Below are positions 7,902-14,800 of a DNA stretch of 56,913 nt, piece by piece (position 1 is the stretch's first letter; every line of letters begins with the position of its first letter). The stretch spans positions 1 to 56,913 of IMG/VR virus record IMGVR_UViG_3300043548_000643; one strand, written 5' to 3'. The notes beneath the pieces were generated by a model. The model searched no databases. It was not told the origin of the DNA and saw only the letters and a program-made list of their open reading frames with translations. The translations under genes and the position numbers were made by a program. This DNA is from a virus.

Positions 7902-8642
7902 TTATTTAAACCTTTTTGCAAAAGAGTCGTTAAAAGATTTTTGCCATTCTTTTAAATCAAGATTTTTAACTGTCGCAAAAAAATCGTTTTCTTTTTCGTA
8001 CTCGGACAAATCTGGTATATTCTGAATGGGAGGTCTAAAAGATTTTCCCCATTTAGGGTTGTATTTATTCATATGCTCTTTGAGCATCTTATTGTAGAGA
8101 TACTCTTGAGATGCTGGAAAATCTGGTGAGTTTATGTCTTCCGTGTAAGCATCTACAAATTTATTGCCATCATATTTTTGTGGACGCGGTAAGGGCTTAT
8201 TACGGTACTGGTTTGCGCTTGCAAGATCTCTGAAATGACCACTTGCCATATCTGTAGAGTCAAAGGCGTCTTGCTTGACAGAAGAATCAGGGGGGTCAAA
8301 CCCAAACACAGGTTTTTTACCCATAATATCTCCAAGCCCTTGCACCCACTTGTCTTTCGGCGTCATGCTAGATAAAGGAGCATTTTTCAAAATACTTAAA
8401 TCTTTCTTGTTCGGTGTATATCCTGGTGCACTAGATGCAGGCGCAACACTAGGCGATTGAGTAGTTGTAGCAGAATTAAAGTTCTGCTGCTTAGTTGCAC
8501 CAGCAGGCCACATAGGATCTTGCTGAGCTACCACATTTTGAGCGTTAGCTCTCTTCCACAGCGTGATAGCTTCATTTTCACTGTAGCCATAGTCAGCCGC
8601 CCTCTTTACAAACCCATTGATGTATGCTCGCTGTGTGGTCAT
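7902..8642 (-). CDS. Tagged protein of unknown function, 246 residues
   Basis: The shared module occupies residues 4-31 (RAYINGFVKRAADYGYSENE, then LWKRA). A disordered Gln/Ala/Ser/Pro linker follows to about residue 80. The C-terminal ~110 residues look folded, with aromatic and charged helices (NKMLKEHMNKYNPKWGKSF, EYEKENDFFATVKNLDLKEW). The layout (tag, flexible linker, cargo domain) is what would be expected of a targeted or packaged protein. It ends 1 nt before DUF1501, so both are likely on one mRNA. Confidence 0.5.
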   Translation of the reverse strand: MTTQRAYINGFVKRAADYGYSENEAITLWKRANAQNVVAQQDPMWPAGATKQQNFNSATTTQSPSVAPASSAPGYTPNKKDLSILKNAPLSSMTPKDKWVQGLGDIMGKKPVFGFDPPDSSVKQDAFDSTDMASGHFRDLASANQYRNKPLPRPQKYDGNKFVDAYTEDINSPDFPASQEYLYNKMLKEHMNKYNPKWGKSFRPPIQNIPDLSEYEKENDFFATVKNLDLKEWQKSFNDSFAKRFK

Positions 8643-8668
8643 ATTGCTTTACTCTAACTCAAACGCAA

Positions 8669-8709
8669 ATCAGGGATCACCGAAGCTTTAATCTCCAATG
8701 ATCCCTGAT
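8669..8709 (-). terminator. Perfect 11-bp hairpin after the 8729-9253 gene
   Basis: ATCAGGGATCA pairs perfectly with TGATCCCTGAT across a 19-nt loop. The downstream tract on the minus strand (TTTGCGTTT) is only moderately U-rich, so it may be a weak terminator or an RNA-processing/attenuation structure between two tagged genes. Confidence 0.5.
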
Positions 8710-8728
8710 ATTACTAACGCTTTTTAAG

Positions 8729-9253
8729 TTACTTTCTTCCAGGAGCTGCTGTGGCAGGGGCATTACCCATAACTCCACCGTAAGCATTAGCTGGACTCTT
8801 TCTTGTTCCCTGCATGTTCGGGTTGTTGATACCTAAAAACCCCATGATCTTCTCATTCATGGTAGGATCAGCACTTGCTGCTGCAGAGCCCCCACCAATA
8901 ACAGCAGAGCTAGGGGTTGGTGTAGGTGCCTGAGGCTTGACTGAAGGTGCAAGTGCCTGAGGCTTGACTGAAGGTGCAGCCGCACCTCCACGGTTAAAAA
9001 GACTAGACATGATTTGCGTGTCTGGTGTGCCTGGAGCTGTTAACGGATTAAACCCGTCCGCAGCTTGTTTACGCTGTCTGAGCTTTTTTAGATCAGAACC
9101 TTCAATCTTGCCGTCTTTATCTACATCAAGCTTATGCTGATCTCCTTTGAGCTCAGATGCTCTCTTAAAGATCTCTACAGCCTCATGTTGACTGAAGCCA
9201 TACTCAGCTGCGCGCTTAACGAATCCTTCAATATATGCTTGTTCTAAGTTCAT
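8729..9253 (-). CDS. Tagged protein with an EF-hand/dockerin-like calcium loop
   Basis: The shared module spans residues 4-32 (QAYIEGFVKRAAEYGFSQHE). Right after it, residues ~40-52 (DVDKDGKIEGSD) match the calcium-binding loop of EF-hands and dockerins: Asp at positions 1, 3 and 5 and an acidic residue at 12. The rest is Pro/Ala/Gly-rich and includes a direct duplication of APSVKPQA. Only one loop is present, so calcium binding alone would be weak unless it dimerises. It is a likely virion or cargo protein by context. Confidence 0.5.
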   Translation of the reverse strand: MNLEQAYIEGFVKRAAEYGFSQHEAVEIFKRASELKGDQHKLDVDKDGKIEGSDLKKLRQRKQAADGFNPLTAPGTPDTQIMSSLFNRGGAAAPSVKPQALAPSVKPQAPTPTPSSAVIGGGSAAASADPTMNEKIMGFLGINNPNMQGTRKSPANAYGGVMGNAPATAAPGRK

Positions 9254-9294
9254 GTGATTATTCTATAGTAATGTTTAGAGTGTGTCACTAACTT

Positions 9295-10305
9295 TTAGCT
9301 AAAAAAGAAGAGTAATGCAAGCGTAATAAGTATTGTGAGTACGATGATAAACGGTAGAGCTGGCTTCTTTTCTTCCACAACAACCACAGGTTCTGGTGCA
9401 GGAGGCACAACAGGCTCTACAACCTCAATAACCGGAGGCTCAACAACTGGCTCGACCACAGGTTCAGGCGTAGGCTCAATTACCGGTTCTGGCTTGGGCT
9501 CTTCAACAGGGTCACTCTCATACTCATCGCTAGTCTCTGTAAGTCTGACAGTCCAGAAGTCAAAGCTGTCGTTGCTCATGATATAGCTCAATGGAATATA
9601 GCAATATCCCTTGTCTCCCCAGTTTGTTCCCCAGCTATTCTGCACAATCAGATATTCTTGCCCATTGTAATTTTTAATATACCCTACAGCGAGCATGCAG
9701 TGAGCGCCTACAAACTTCTCTGACTCTCTGTCAGGAGCGAGCATAAACCCTCCCATGAGCTCCATGAAAGGATCGAAGAAAGACGCGTATAAGTTTAATC
9801 CAAACGCAAAAGGATAACCGTCGTTTAGACAGTTGAGCCACTCATCTTTGTTAAAATCGTCTATTTTAAGATATTCTAAAGCCTGATGCTTCTCAGCAAT
9901 CTTCCATGCCTCTTCAGGCGGATTTTCATTATAGTTTTCAATTATATAGGGCCATACCCTCTCCATACTCACACCATCTCTAGCTAAGCTTTTAAGAGCA
10001 TCGCGTATAGCTGCCCCAGAGTCAGTCAATATGGGGGCTACAGCTTTGCGAGTAGCATAGTATGTGAACAGTGGGCTAGGCATCCAGCGAACCATGCTGT
10101 GCTTTCTGCGAACAAAGTCGAACATCGAGGTAGCGGCAAAAGCCGTACACGAACCTATATTTCCTTGGGCTCTAGGAACGCTGCAGTCTTTTCTAAGGTC
10201 TATATTGTTTAGCTCGGTCCAGTGTGTAAGCTTTGGTTTATACGGTCTGTCCCTAGGATCTTCCACTTGTTTATTGCAGCCATGCTTAAAATCTTCAATA
10301 TTCAT
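9295..10305 (-). CDS. Papain-like (C1A) cysteine peptidase with C-terminal membrane anchor
   Basis: This is a 336-residue protein. The papain triad is clear: QGNIGSCTAF (oxyanion Gln47, catalytic Cys53), GAHCMLAVGY (His202) and QNSWGTNWGDKGY (Asn223). After the ~250-residue catalytic domain comes a linker dominated by Pro, Glu and Val (about 260-312). A single hydrophobic helix ends the protein (about 314-336), giving a tail anchor. There is no N-terminal signal or obvious propeptide. C1A peptidases are uncommon in phages; prohead proteases belong to other clans. Possible roles are cleavage of tagged virion proteins encoded next door, or action in the infected host envelope. Family call sure, role open. 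Confidence 0.85.
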   Translation of the reverse strand: MNIEDFKHGCNKQVEDPRDRPYKPKLTHWTELNNIDLRKDCSVPRAQGNIGSCTAFAATSMFDFVRRKHSMVRWMPSPLFTYYATRKAVAPILTDSGAAIRDALKSLARDGVSMERVWPYIIENYNENPPEEAWKIAEKHQALEYLKIDDFNKDEWLNCLNDGYPFAFGLNLYASFFDPFMELMGGFMLAPDRESEKFVGAHCMLAVGYIKNYNGQEYLIVQNSWGTNWGDKGYCYIPLSYIMSNDSFDFWTVRLTETSDEYESDPVEEPKPEPVIEPTPEPVVEPVVEPPVIEVVEPVVPPAPEPVVVVEEKKPALPFIIVLTILITLALLFFFS

Positions 10306-10306
10306 A

Positions 10307-11893
10307 TTATCTATATTTGAGGTTTAATTCAGTCTGTGTTTTATATTCTGATGGTAGATGTACCTTTTTTGGTGCAGCTTCTTCTCCCATATCGAGGAAT
10401 TTTCTAAGCTCAGATTTAGCTTTGTTTCTAGCTCTGCTTTTAACTGCAGCTTTCTGACCTGCTCTTAGAGCAGCTTTATCTCCAGTGAGAATAGCTTTTC
10501 TGATATGATCTGGCATAGCTGCAGTTTTTTCGTAAGGATATTCTTTTAGCTTAACGTGCTTGTTGAAAAATTTACCAGGGCTCTTCACTCGTTTAATCCG
10601 ATCGAATATAGTTTTAGGAACATCTAGATATTTATATTCAGAACCACTATGGAAAGCTACATCTAGAGATTTACTAGGTTTGTCGTACCCTACAGCTCGG
10701 ATGTTAGAGCTCTTTAATGGATAGGTTGCTTCGCTTGATTTTAATACGCAGCCTATTTTCTCGAACAATGAACTGTGATCTTCGCCACACTTACAATTCC
10801 ACTTCCTTAAGGACTTGTTGATACGACTGTCTGGATCACTCTGAGCTTTGCTTCCTGTGTTCACTCGCTTCATCCCACACATACGACTACAGAAGCTGTT
10901 TTGACGCTTAGCTCTATCTCCTTTAGGGTTGCTCTCTGTGACTGGAGCTTTGAGTGTTCCTCCTGTTTGTTTTTTATAGCTGGCTCTTCCTTTAGCATTC
11001 AATCCGCCTTCAGGATTCTTGCCTTCGCTACGCTGCCATGCAGGACTAGCTGCAGATTCTTTACTCAATTTATCCCATTGTTTCTTGTCTGGATAATCCT
11101 CATCTCCAGGTTTAGCAGCTTTCTCTCCACGCTTTCTCTTTGCATGAATATTTGCCCATAGGCCAGGACGCTCAGCAGACTGCTTTTCCATTGAAGCAGT
11201 CTTCTCTACAGGACAACATAGATCACCTTTTACCTCATAACCCTCTGGAACACTATATTCCATTTCCTTGAGATACTCACCACTGAATGCTTTACCTTCA
11301 TCTACTAGCTTAGCTACCTCTTTAGGTACCCCTGCAACCTTCTCTATATACGCGTACAGGTCCAACACTTCACTTGTTTTCTCTAACTCAGTATAGCCTT
11401 CAACCTCAAACCCTAGTTTACCCAATAACTCAACATCTTCATTATTTACGAACAAGCCACCATCAACATCAGCTATTCCAGTATTACGACTATATGCTAT
11501 AGCTCTCTTACTTAACAATGTTCCTTCTCTAGGATCGGTTGGCTTTGATATATCTGGCAGCTTCTCTAATACTCGTGGAATCTTTGTGAACTGCTTGTTA
11601 TGCTGTGGCGCTGGTACACCTGTGTTATATCCTCGTGCAGGATTAGATACAGGTGTAGTTATTGCAGGCTTGGCTGAACTTGCGCCTGACAATGGAACAC
11701 TGTTAGGGTTAGTCACAGTAGGTTGTAGAGATTTAATCTTATTCTCTAATGAACTCTCGTCAGGGTTAGGATTATCCTGCTCACCGTTCTCTGATGGTGC
11801 GTAGCCCTGAAGCTCTAGAGCAGTTTTTTCTTTTTTTCTGTTTTCTGCTGAAGAAAGTTTGAGAAAATTGAGATATTGTACAAGCGCAGACAT
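10307..11893 (-). CDS. Multidomain protein with DUF6321 and KTSC domains
   Basis: This is a 528-residue protein, first in the late transcript. The N-terminal ~150 residues are disordered (Pro/Asn/Ser-rich). The middle contains RPGLWANIHAKRKRG and a DUF6321 pattern: SPAWQRSEGKNPEGGLNAKG, then KNSF-like FCSRMCGMKR and DPDSRINKSLRKWNC. After that comes a KTSC domain (SNIRAVGYDKPSKSLDVAF ... YKYLDVPKTIFDRI ... GKFFNKHVK). These domains recur in phage structural and packaging clusters without known biochemical role. Several Cys pairs (CC, CKC) may bind zinc. The C-terminus is Lys/Arg-rich. Confidence 0.65.
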   Translation of the reverse strand: MSALVQYLNFLKLSSAENRKKEKTALELQGYAPSENGEQDNPNPDESSLENKIKSLQPTVTNPNSVPLSGASSAKPAITTPVSNPARGYNTGVPAPQHNKQFTKIPRVLEKLPDISKPTDPREGTLLSKRAIAYSRNTGIADVDGGLFVNNEDVELLGKLGFEVEGYTELEKTSEVLDLYAYIEKVAGVPKEVAKLVDEGKAFSGEYLKEMEYSVPEGYEVKGDLCCPVEKTASMEKQSAERPGLWANIHAKRKRGEKAAKPGDEDYPDKKQWDKLSKESAASPAWQRSEGKNPEGGLNAKGRASYKKQTGGTLKAPVTESNPKGDRAKRQNSFCSRMCGMKRVNTGSKAQSDPDSRINKSLRKWNCKCGEDHSSLFEKIGCVLKSSEATYPLKSSNIRAVGYDKPSKSLDVAFHSGSEYKYLDVPKTIFDRIKRVKSPGKFFNKHVKLKEYPYEKTAAMPDHIRKAILTGDKAALRAGQKAAVKSRARNKAKSELRKFLDMGEEAAPKKVHLPSEYKTQTELNLKYR

Positions 11894-11914
11894 AAAGGGG
11901 CAGGTTTAACTCTT

Positions 11915-11932
11915 ATTTGATTATATCTGATA
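11915..11932 (-). promoter_or_regulatory. Promoter for the late minus-strand operon
   Basis: Minus strand ATCAGATATAATCAAAT contains a perfect TATAAT (11920-11925) about 27 nt upstream of ATG 11893. It lies just downstream of the terminators of the previous unit, as expected for the start of the 11.9-to-1 kb transcript. Confidence 0.5.
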
Positions 11933-11946
11933 GCCTAGGTCTCTAA

Positions 11947-11975
11947 TAGCTAAAAAAAAGAATATTTTAAATACT
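11947..11975 (-). terminator. A/T-rich hairpin with U8-AGCTATTAG linker
   Basis: The minus strand reads AAGTATTTAAAATATTC then T8 and AGCTATTAG. The hairpin is weak, but the U-tract plus AGCT linker is the same as at seven other terminators in the window. Probably a backup terminator. Confidence 0.4.
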
Positions 11976-11993
11976 TATTATTTTATTAGTTGA

Positions 11994-12024
11994 TAGCTAA
12001 AAAAATGCCGGATTCACCTCCGGC
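11994..12024 (-). terminator. Terminator after the 12044-12358 gene
   Basis: The minus strand has stem GCCGGA/TCCGGC with loop GGTGAA, then A and T7, then the AGCTATCA linker. A GGTACC sits just upstream of the stem. Confidence 0.7.
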
Positions 12025-12043
12025 TGGTACCTGAATGACAGGC

Positions 12044-12358
12044 TTATTTAAAAACAATCGCCTTTGCGGCGATTATGGCTGCGGGAACTATATCAAATCC
12101 CCGAGCTGGTATGCTGATAGCCTCATCCTCTGAACCACCCGCCAACTCTTTGGCGGTGACACTAAGGAATTTGGTGGCTATTAACGGTAATAGATCCGCA
12201 CCATCTCTTTTAAAGGAGAGGCACACACCCCCCTCTAGGGAAGGGTGTCCGAAAATAATGGTGGGGTTTGTTGCCCCTCTCCACCATTTCCAGACCCACC
12301 CTCTGAAGCTGACCATACCGTTAAGCATGTCCATGATTCTTTTCATTTCAGTATCCAT
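12044..12358 (-). CDS. Small protein of unknown function
   Basis: This 104-residue protein was preferred over the opposite-strand frame because it has its own promoter (12454-12462) and terminator (11994-12024) on this strand. It has a Trp-rich patch (GWVWKWWRG, about 20-28) and an Ala/Ile-rich C-terminus (FDIVPAAIIAAKAIVFK) that might associate with membrane. The ~90-nt leader can form a 7-bp hairpin (CCTCTAC/GTAGAGG). Confidence 0.5.
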   Translation of the reverse strand: MDTEMKRIMDMLNGMVSFRGWVWKWWRGATNPTIIFGHPSLEGGVCLSFKRDGADLLPLIATKFLSVTAKELAGGSEDEAISIPARGFDIVPAAIIAAKAIVFK

Positions 12359-12445
12359 AATTCAAAAACTTAAACCTCTACTAGGTTAAAAACAATTTAG
12401 GGTAGAGGCCCACAACTGTTAAATCAAAAGCTAGTCAGCCTCTGA

Positions 12446-12464
12446 TTCAATTTACTATACCACT
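12446..12464 (-). promoter_or_regulatory. Extended -10 promoter for the 12044-12358 gene
   Basis: The minus strand TGGTATAGTAAATTGA has extended -10 TGG + TATAGT (12454-12459) and matches the family seen at 14525, 18073 and 28108 (TGGTATAATATATTG). Confidence 0.55.
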
Positions 12465-12484
12465 AACTATGCAGTTTATCTGAG

Positions 12485-12532
12485 GGGGGGGTACCTAATA
12501 GCTAAAAAAAGAGAGGGATCGAGCCTCTCTGG
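12485..12532 (-). terminator. Terminator with T-arm-like loop and GGTACC/C-run linker
   Basis: The minus strand has stem AGAGAGG/CCTCTCT with 7-nt loop CTCGATC, then T7, AGCTATTA, GGTACC and a run of eight C. The stem-loop closely mimics a tRNA T-arm. Upstream sequence (12533-12565) also looks D-arm-like (GCGGTAGAGTGGTTAGGC), so this may be a tRNA relic turned terminator. It ends the 12581-12808 gene. Confidence 0.65.
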
Positions 12533-12580
12533 ACTATAGCTAGTCAGCCTAACCACTCTACCGCAGGTTACGCGCTTTTG

Positions 12581-12808
12581 TTAATCTTCTTCCTTGTGTA
12601 GGTCCTCATCAAGGACATACACATTGATTCCTGGGCTCAGGGTGTCGTCGTTCCAGAAGGTTTTTCCTTCCAGATCGATACACATCCCACCAGGGTGGGA
12701 GAACTCCCAATCCGGAATAACGACTCGAGAATGGTCGTCATTATACAACACTAATTCTGGCTCCTCTACAGAGGCCGCAAAATCAGGCCAATTTAATACT
12801 AAGTGCAT
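12581..12808 (-). CDS. Small acidic protein of unknown function
   Basis: This 75-residue acidic protein (many Asp/Glu, PGGMCIDLEGKTFWNDDTL) has no recognised family. A TATAGA -10-like box lies at 12820-12825, giving a leader of only ~15 nt. It is terminated by the hairpin at 12510-12530, so it forms its own transcription unit. Confidence 0.5.
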   Translation of the reverse strand: MHLVLNWPDFAASVEEPELVLYNDDHSRVVIPDWEFSHPGGMCIDLEGKTFWNDDTLSPGINVYVLDEDLHKEED

Positions 12809-12883
12809 AACTGAACTGATCTATACCTTTTCTAAGGGCAGTACGACTAGGGCGATCAATCCTAGAAGCGCTTAATAAACACT

Positions 12884-12937
12884 GTATCTTCACATGAAGA
12901 TAGGGGATAGAGCGCTTCGAATCACCCTATCCCCTAT
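12884..12937 (-). other. Two adjacent intergenic dyads (possible structured RNA or binding site)
   Basis: ATAGGGGATAG (12900-12910) pairs perfectly over 11 bp with CTATCCCCTAT (12927-12937) around a 16-nt loop. It directly abuts an 8-bp-arm palindrome TATCTTCA/TGAAGATA (12885-12902). No U-tract follows, so this is not a standard terminator. The surrounding gap 12809-13024 has no convincing gene. Confidence 0.45.
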
Positions 12938-13024
12938 GACTTGTACCATGTACTTGTCTTCAGTGCCTTTCGGCGGAAATTGTGTAAGTTTATTTATAGT
13001 CGAGAGCTCACTTCGACTAGCTGA

Positions 13025-13189
13025 CTAAGCATTGAAACCAGAAGTGACTACTACGGTTTCCTCTTCTTCTACCTCTTCTGTCAGTTCCCAAGGATCTACG
13101 TCACTGAATGACGTAGTGTCCCAAATATTGACAGCTGCCATACCGTTAACAGTCAAAACCAACATAAGGCTAAGGGCTAATGTCTTCAT
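13025..13189 (-). CDS. Tiny secreted acidic peptide with VDPWE motif
   Basis: The start was placed at ATG 13189 (MKTLALSLMLVLTVNGMAAVN), giving a 54-residue protein with a classical signal peptide (cleavage near residue 18-19). The mature part is a short acidic peptide with VDPWE and a poly-Glu stretch (EEVEEEET). The peptide at 15252-15425 has the same layout and VDPWE. A -10 box lies only ~9 nt upstream, so the mRNA may be nearly leaderless. Probably exported; target unknown. Confidence 0.6.
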   Translation of the reverse strand: MKTLALSLMLVLTVNGMAAVNIWDTTSFSDVDPWELTEEVEEEETVVVTSGFNA

Positions 13190-13210
13190 AGTACCATAAT
13201 ATACCATAAC
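13187..13210 (-). promoter_or_regulatory. Promoter of the VDPWE peptide gene
   Basis: The minus strand TTATGGTATATTATGG contains extended -10 TGG + TATATT (13198-13203). The predicted start of transcription is within a few bases of the ATG at 13189. Confidence 0.4.
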
Positions 13211-13236
13211 CGTGTTGTTTTATCTATGGGGGGTGG

Positions 13237-13296
13237 GGAGGGGTACCCAAGAGCTAAAAAAAGAGTCTTACTCCCCTCAGAGGGGACGCTCTTTAA
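13237..13296 (-). terminator. Terminator with linker after the 13303-13506 gene
   Basis: Inner stem CCCCT/AGGGG and outer AAAGAG/CTCTTT are followed by T7, AGCTCTT, GGGTACC and C-rich sequence. This is the same module as at 12485 and 15200. Confidence 0.6.
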
Positions 13297-13302
13297 ATTC
13301 AG

Positions 13303-13506
13303 CTAGCGCATTCCAGCTTCTTGTTGCTGGATGATAACGAAGGCTACCCTTGCTATTCCAAGATTAGTCTCTCGGAAATCTCTGAGCTCCCAACCACGGA
13401 TTTTTTCGTGGTTGCTTTTAGGTTCTAGAGCTTTTGCTCTGAGTCTCGCTATTTCTATATCTGCCTTCTCAAGCAGATCTTTTTTCGGTTTTGTTTTTGT
13501 GGGCAT
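13303..13506 (-). CDS. Small basic helical protein
   Basis: This 67-residue protein has a Lys-rich N-terminus (MPTKTKPKKDLLEKAD) and then a helical segment (IEIARLRAKALE). No family is recognised. It is followed at 3-10 nt by a terminator and is the last gene of a short operon starting at 14480. Confidence 0.5.
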   Translation of the reverse strand: MPTKTKPKKDLLEKADIEIARLRAKALEPKSNHEKIRGWELRDFRETNLGIARVAFVIIQQQEAGMR

Positions 13507-13555
13507 AAAAAGTGTGGAATATTATTTAAGGTCGTTATCCACATCGACCAGCAGA

Positions 13556-13906
13556 CTAGGCTAGCACGCTCTTTTTGAGTCGATACTTATCAGCCAATTC
13601 AGCCAATGCATCTCTCCAGAGTTTTACGACGAGGTCATCATGGATCTCTTGCAGTTCTCTGATCAGCTTGAGATGCTTCTTGGGGGCATAGTTCGTTTCA
13701 ACTAGATCTCTCCAAGTTTTCATCTCAATTTTGCGGTCATACTCATCATCCGCAATGAGACAACCTGCTGCACATCGAAGCGGACCATGATGATATCTGC
13801 ATGTCACCTGTGTGGCGCTTCGCACGTTTTGTTCGAGCAGGTGCTTTGCTACCTGATCGAAGACTTGCTGCCTCGTGCTCTTATTGAGTGTTTTCAGTGT
13901 GATCAT
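13556..13906 (-). CDS. CAAGCLI family phage protein (copy 1 of 5)
   Basis: The start at ATG 13906 (MITLKTLNKSTRQQVFDQVA) is fixed by alignment with four paralogues at 34986, 35345, 41598 and 50288 and by a 4-nt ATGA overlap with the upstream stop. Length is 116 residues. Conserved features are FDQVAKHLLEQ, a Cys before LRCAAGCLIADDEYD, ELQEIHD and a W-x(4)-L C-terminal helix. The three Cys could bind a metal. This family is common in phages with no known function. This copy is the only one far from the others. Confidence 0.7.
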   Translation of the reverse strand: MITLKTLNKSTRQQVFDQVAKHLLEQNVRSATQVTCRYHHGPLRCAAGCLIADDEYDRKIEMKTWRDLVETNYAPKKHLKLIRELQEIHDDLVVKLWRDALAELADKYRLKKSVLA

Positions 13907-14241
13907 AGATATCCGTGGGTTTCGAACTTTCCATTTTCTTTTTCTAGCAGTATTTGGAAATTCGTTTTCTCGAATTTGCATATGAGGTTGTGTAGAACCT
14001 CTATATGCTTTTTGAATATGAAAACCCCGATTACTGTCTCTCCATCGAGGTTCGGCTTCAGCTCTTCTAGCGTAGCCTGTAGGGGTTTTACCCTACTATC
14101 AATAACCATACCCACAACCGGAGTACAGTCTCGCAGTTTTGGAAAAGCTGCGGCAAGATGACTATGAGATATCTTCTCGATATCTTCACCACTCTTGTTG
14201 TCTTTTGTGGGGACTACCACAATCGCCGTTTTAATCTTCAT
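13903..14241 (-). CDS. Unknown protein in a three-gene operon
   Basis: This 112-residue protein has an alternating strand/helix pattern (KTAIVVVPTKDN, TPVVGMVIDSR, TVIGVFIFKKH). It overlaps both neighbours by 4 nt, so translation is coupled. No family recognised. Confidence 0.55.
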   Translation of the reverse strand: MKIKTAIVVVPTKDNKSGEDIEKISHSHLAAAFPKLRDCTPVVGMVIDSRVKPLQATLEELKPNLDGETVIGVFIFKKHIEVLHNLICKFEKTNFQILLEKENGKFETHGYL

Positions 14242-14480
14242 AGCCAGTGTCTGTTTCTGATTAATTCGATCATAGCGTTTTTGTTGCTGACAGGCCCAAC
14301 AGCACCAATATTTGGGCTCGTGATTTTCTCACGGCGGCCATACTGCTTCGCTAAAAGCGTACTCATTTTTTTTCTGACATCCTCAAGATTGAGGTCCCTC
14401 ACCATGGACCTCTTCTCTCTTGTTAGTTTTACCTCCTCTTTAACGAGTTGGAGGAACTCGCTGTTTTCAGTTTTTTTCAT
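14238..14480 (-). CDS. Small charged helical protein, first gene of operon
   Basis: This 80-residue protein is highly charged in its first half (LVKEEVKLTREKRSMVRDL), probably coiled-coil. It is preceded by a strong extended -10 promoter at 14525 and overlaps the next gene by 4 nt. Function unknown. Confidence 0.55.
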   Translation of the reverse strand: MKKTENSEFLQLVKEEVKLTREKRSMVRDLNLEDVRKKMSTLLAKQYGRREKITSPNIGAVGPVSNKNAMIELIRNRHWL

Positions 14481-14516
14481 TTTGGTTTAGGGTTAAGCTA
14501 GAGGCTAAATTTCTCT

Positions 14517-14537
14517 AGCAATATATTATACCAAAAA
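14517..14537 (-). promoter_or_regulatory. Strong extended -10 promoter
   Basis: The minus strand TTTGGTATAATATATTG has TATAAT at 14525-14530 preceded by TGG. An identical core, TTGGTATAATATATTG, occurs near 18073 and 28108, so it is a recurring phage promoter. It drives the 14480-13303 genes. Confidence 0.65.
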
Positions 14538-14552
14538 AAGAGCCTAAAATCT

Positions 14553-14594
14553 GATAGCTAAAAAAAGAGAGGGATTGAACCTACTCTTTTTACT
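14553..14594 (-). terminator. Terminator with T-arm-like loop
   Basis: An 11-bp stem (AAAAAGAG-AGG / CCTCTCTTTTT with a bulged T) closes a 7-nt TTCAATC loop, then T7 and AGCTATCAG. The loop matches the tRNA T-loop consensus. It ends the 15108-14604 operon. Confidence 0.7.
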
Positions 14595-14603
14595 GTCTCA
14601 GGA

Positions 14604-14735
14604 CTAACGCACAAGGCGCTTGAGTCCTGAAACTCCAATCAGGATGAACATCACCGGCACGAGTACAGGTGACAGTTCAATCAGAAGGGTGACCACACAG
14701 GCAACCCACAATACTAAGGCTAGAATTTTAACCAT
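14604..14735 (-). CDS. 43-residue membrane miniprotein
   Basis: ATG 14735 to TAG 14604 encodes a protein that is almost all hydrophobic (KILALVLWVACVVTLLIELS, then VLVPVMFILIGVSG) and ends in a basic tail (LKRLVR). It probably makes one long or two short membrane helices. It overlaps the preceding 26-codon frame by 16 nt and ends 10 nt before the terminator stem. Possibly holin-like, but unproven. Confidence 0.5.
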   Translation of the reverse strand: MVKILALVLWVACVVTLLIELSPVLVPVMFILIGVSGLKRLVR

Positions 14736-14800
14736 AGGATTAGTGCTGTTAATTTTAACAGAACGCTCACAACAATCACTGAGAGAAACATGTTTCTCAT
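14720..14800 (-). CDS. 26-residue membrane peptide, ATGA-coupled
   Basis: The frame starts at ATG 14800 inside an ATGA overlap with the stop of the secreted protein upstream. It reads MRNMFLSVIVV then SVLLKLTALILWLKF, a single hydrophobic helix. Its small size makes it uncertain, but the exact stop-start overlap argues for translation. Confidence 0.35.
   Translation of the reverse strand: MRNMFLSVIVVSVLLKLTALILWLKF

Noticed and set aside
9335-9586. Forward-strand Gly/Ser/Thr-rich frame
   Set aside because: Antisense of the Pro/Glu/Val-rich stalk of the peptidase gene.
12075-12389. Forward-strand 104-codon frame opposite the 12044-12358 gene
   Set aside because: Promoter and terminator both support the minus strand; the forward frame has neither and no family match.
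12533-12580. Possible complete tRNA gene upstream of the 12510 terminator
   Set aside because: D-arm-like and T-arm-like parts exist, but no acceptor stem pairs and the anticodon arm has only a 4-nt loop; treated as a possible relic.
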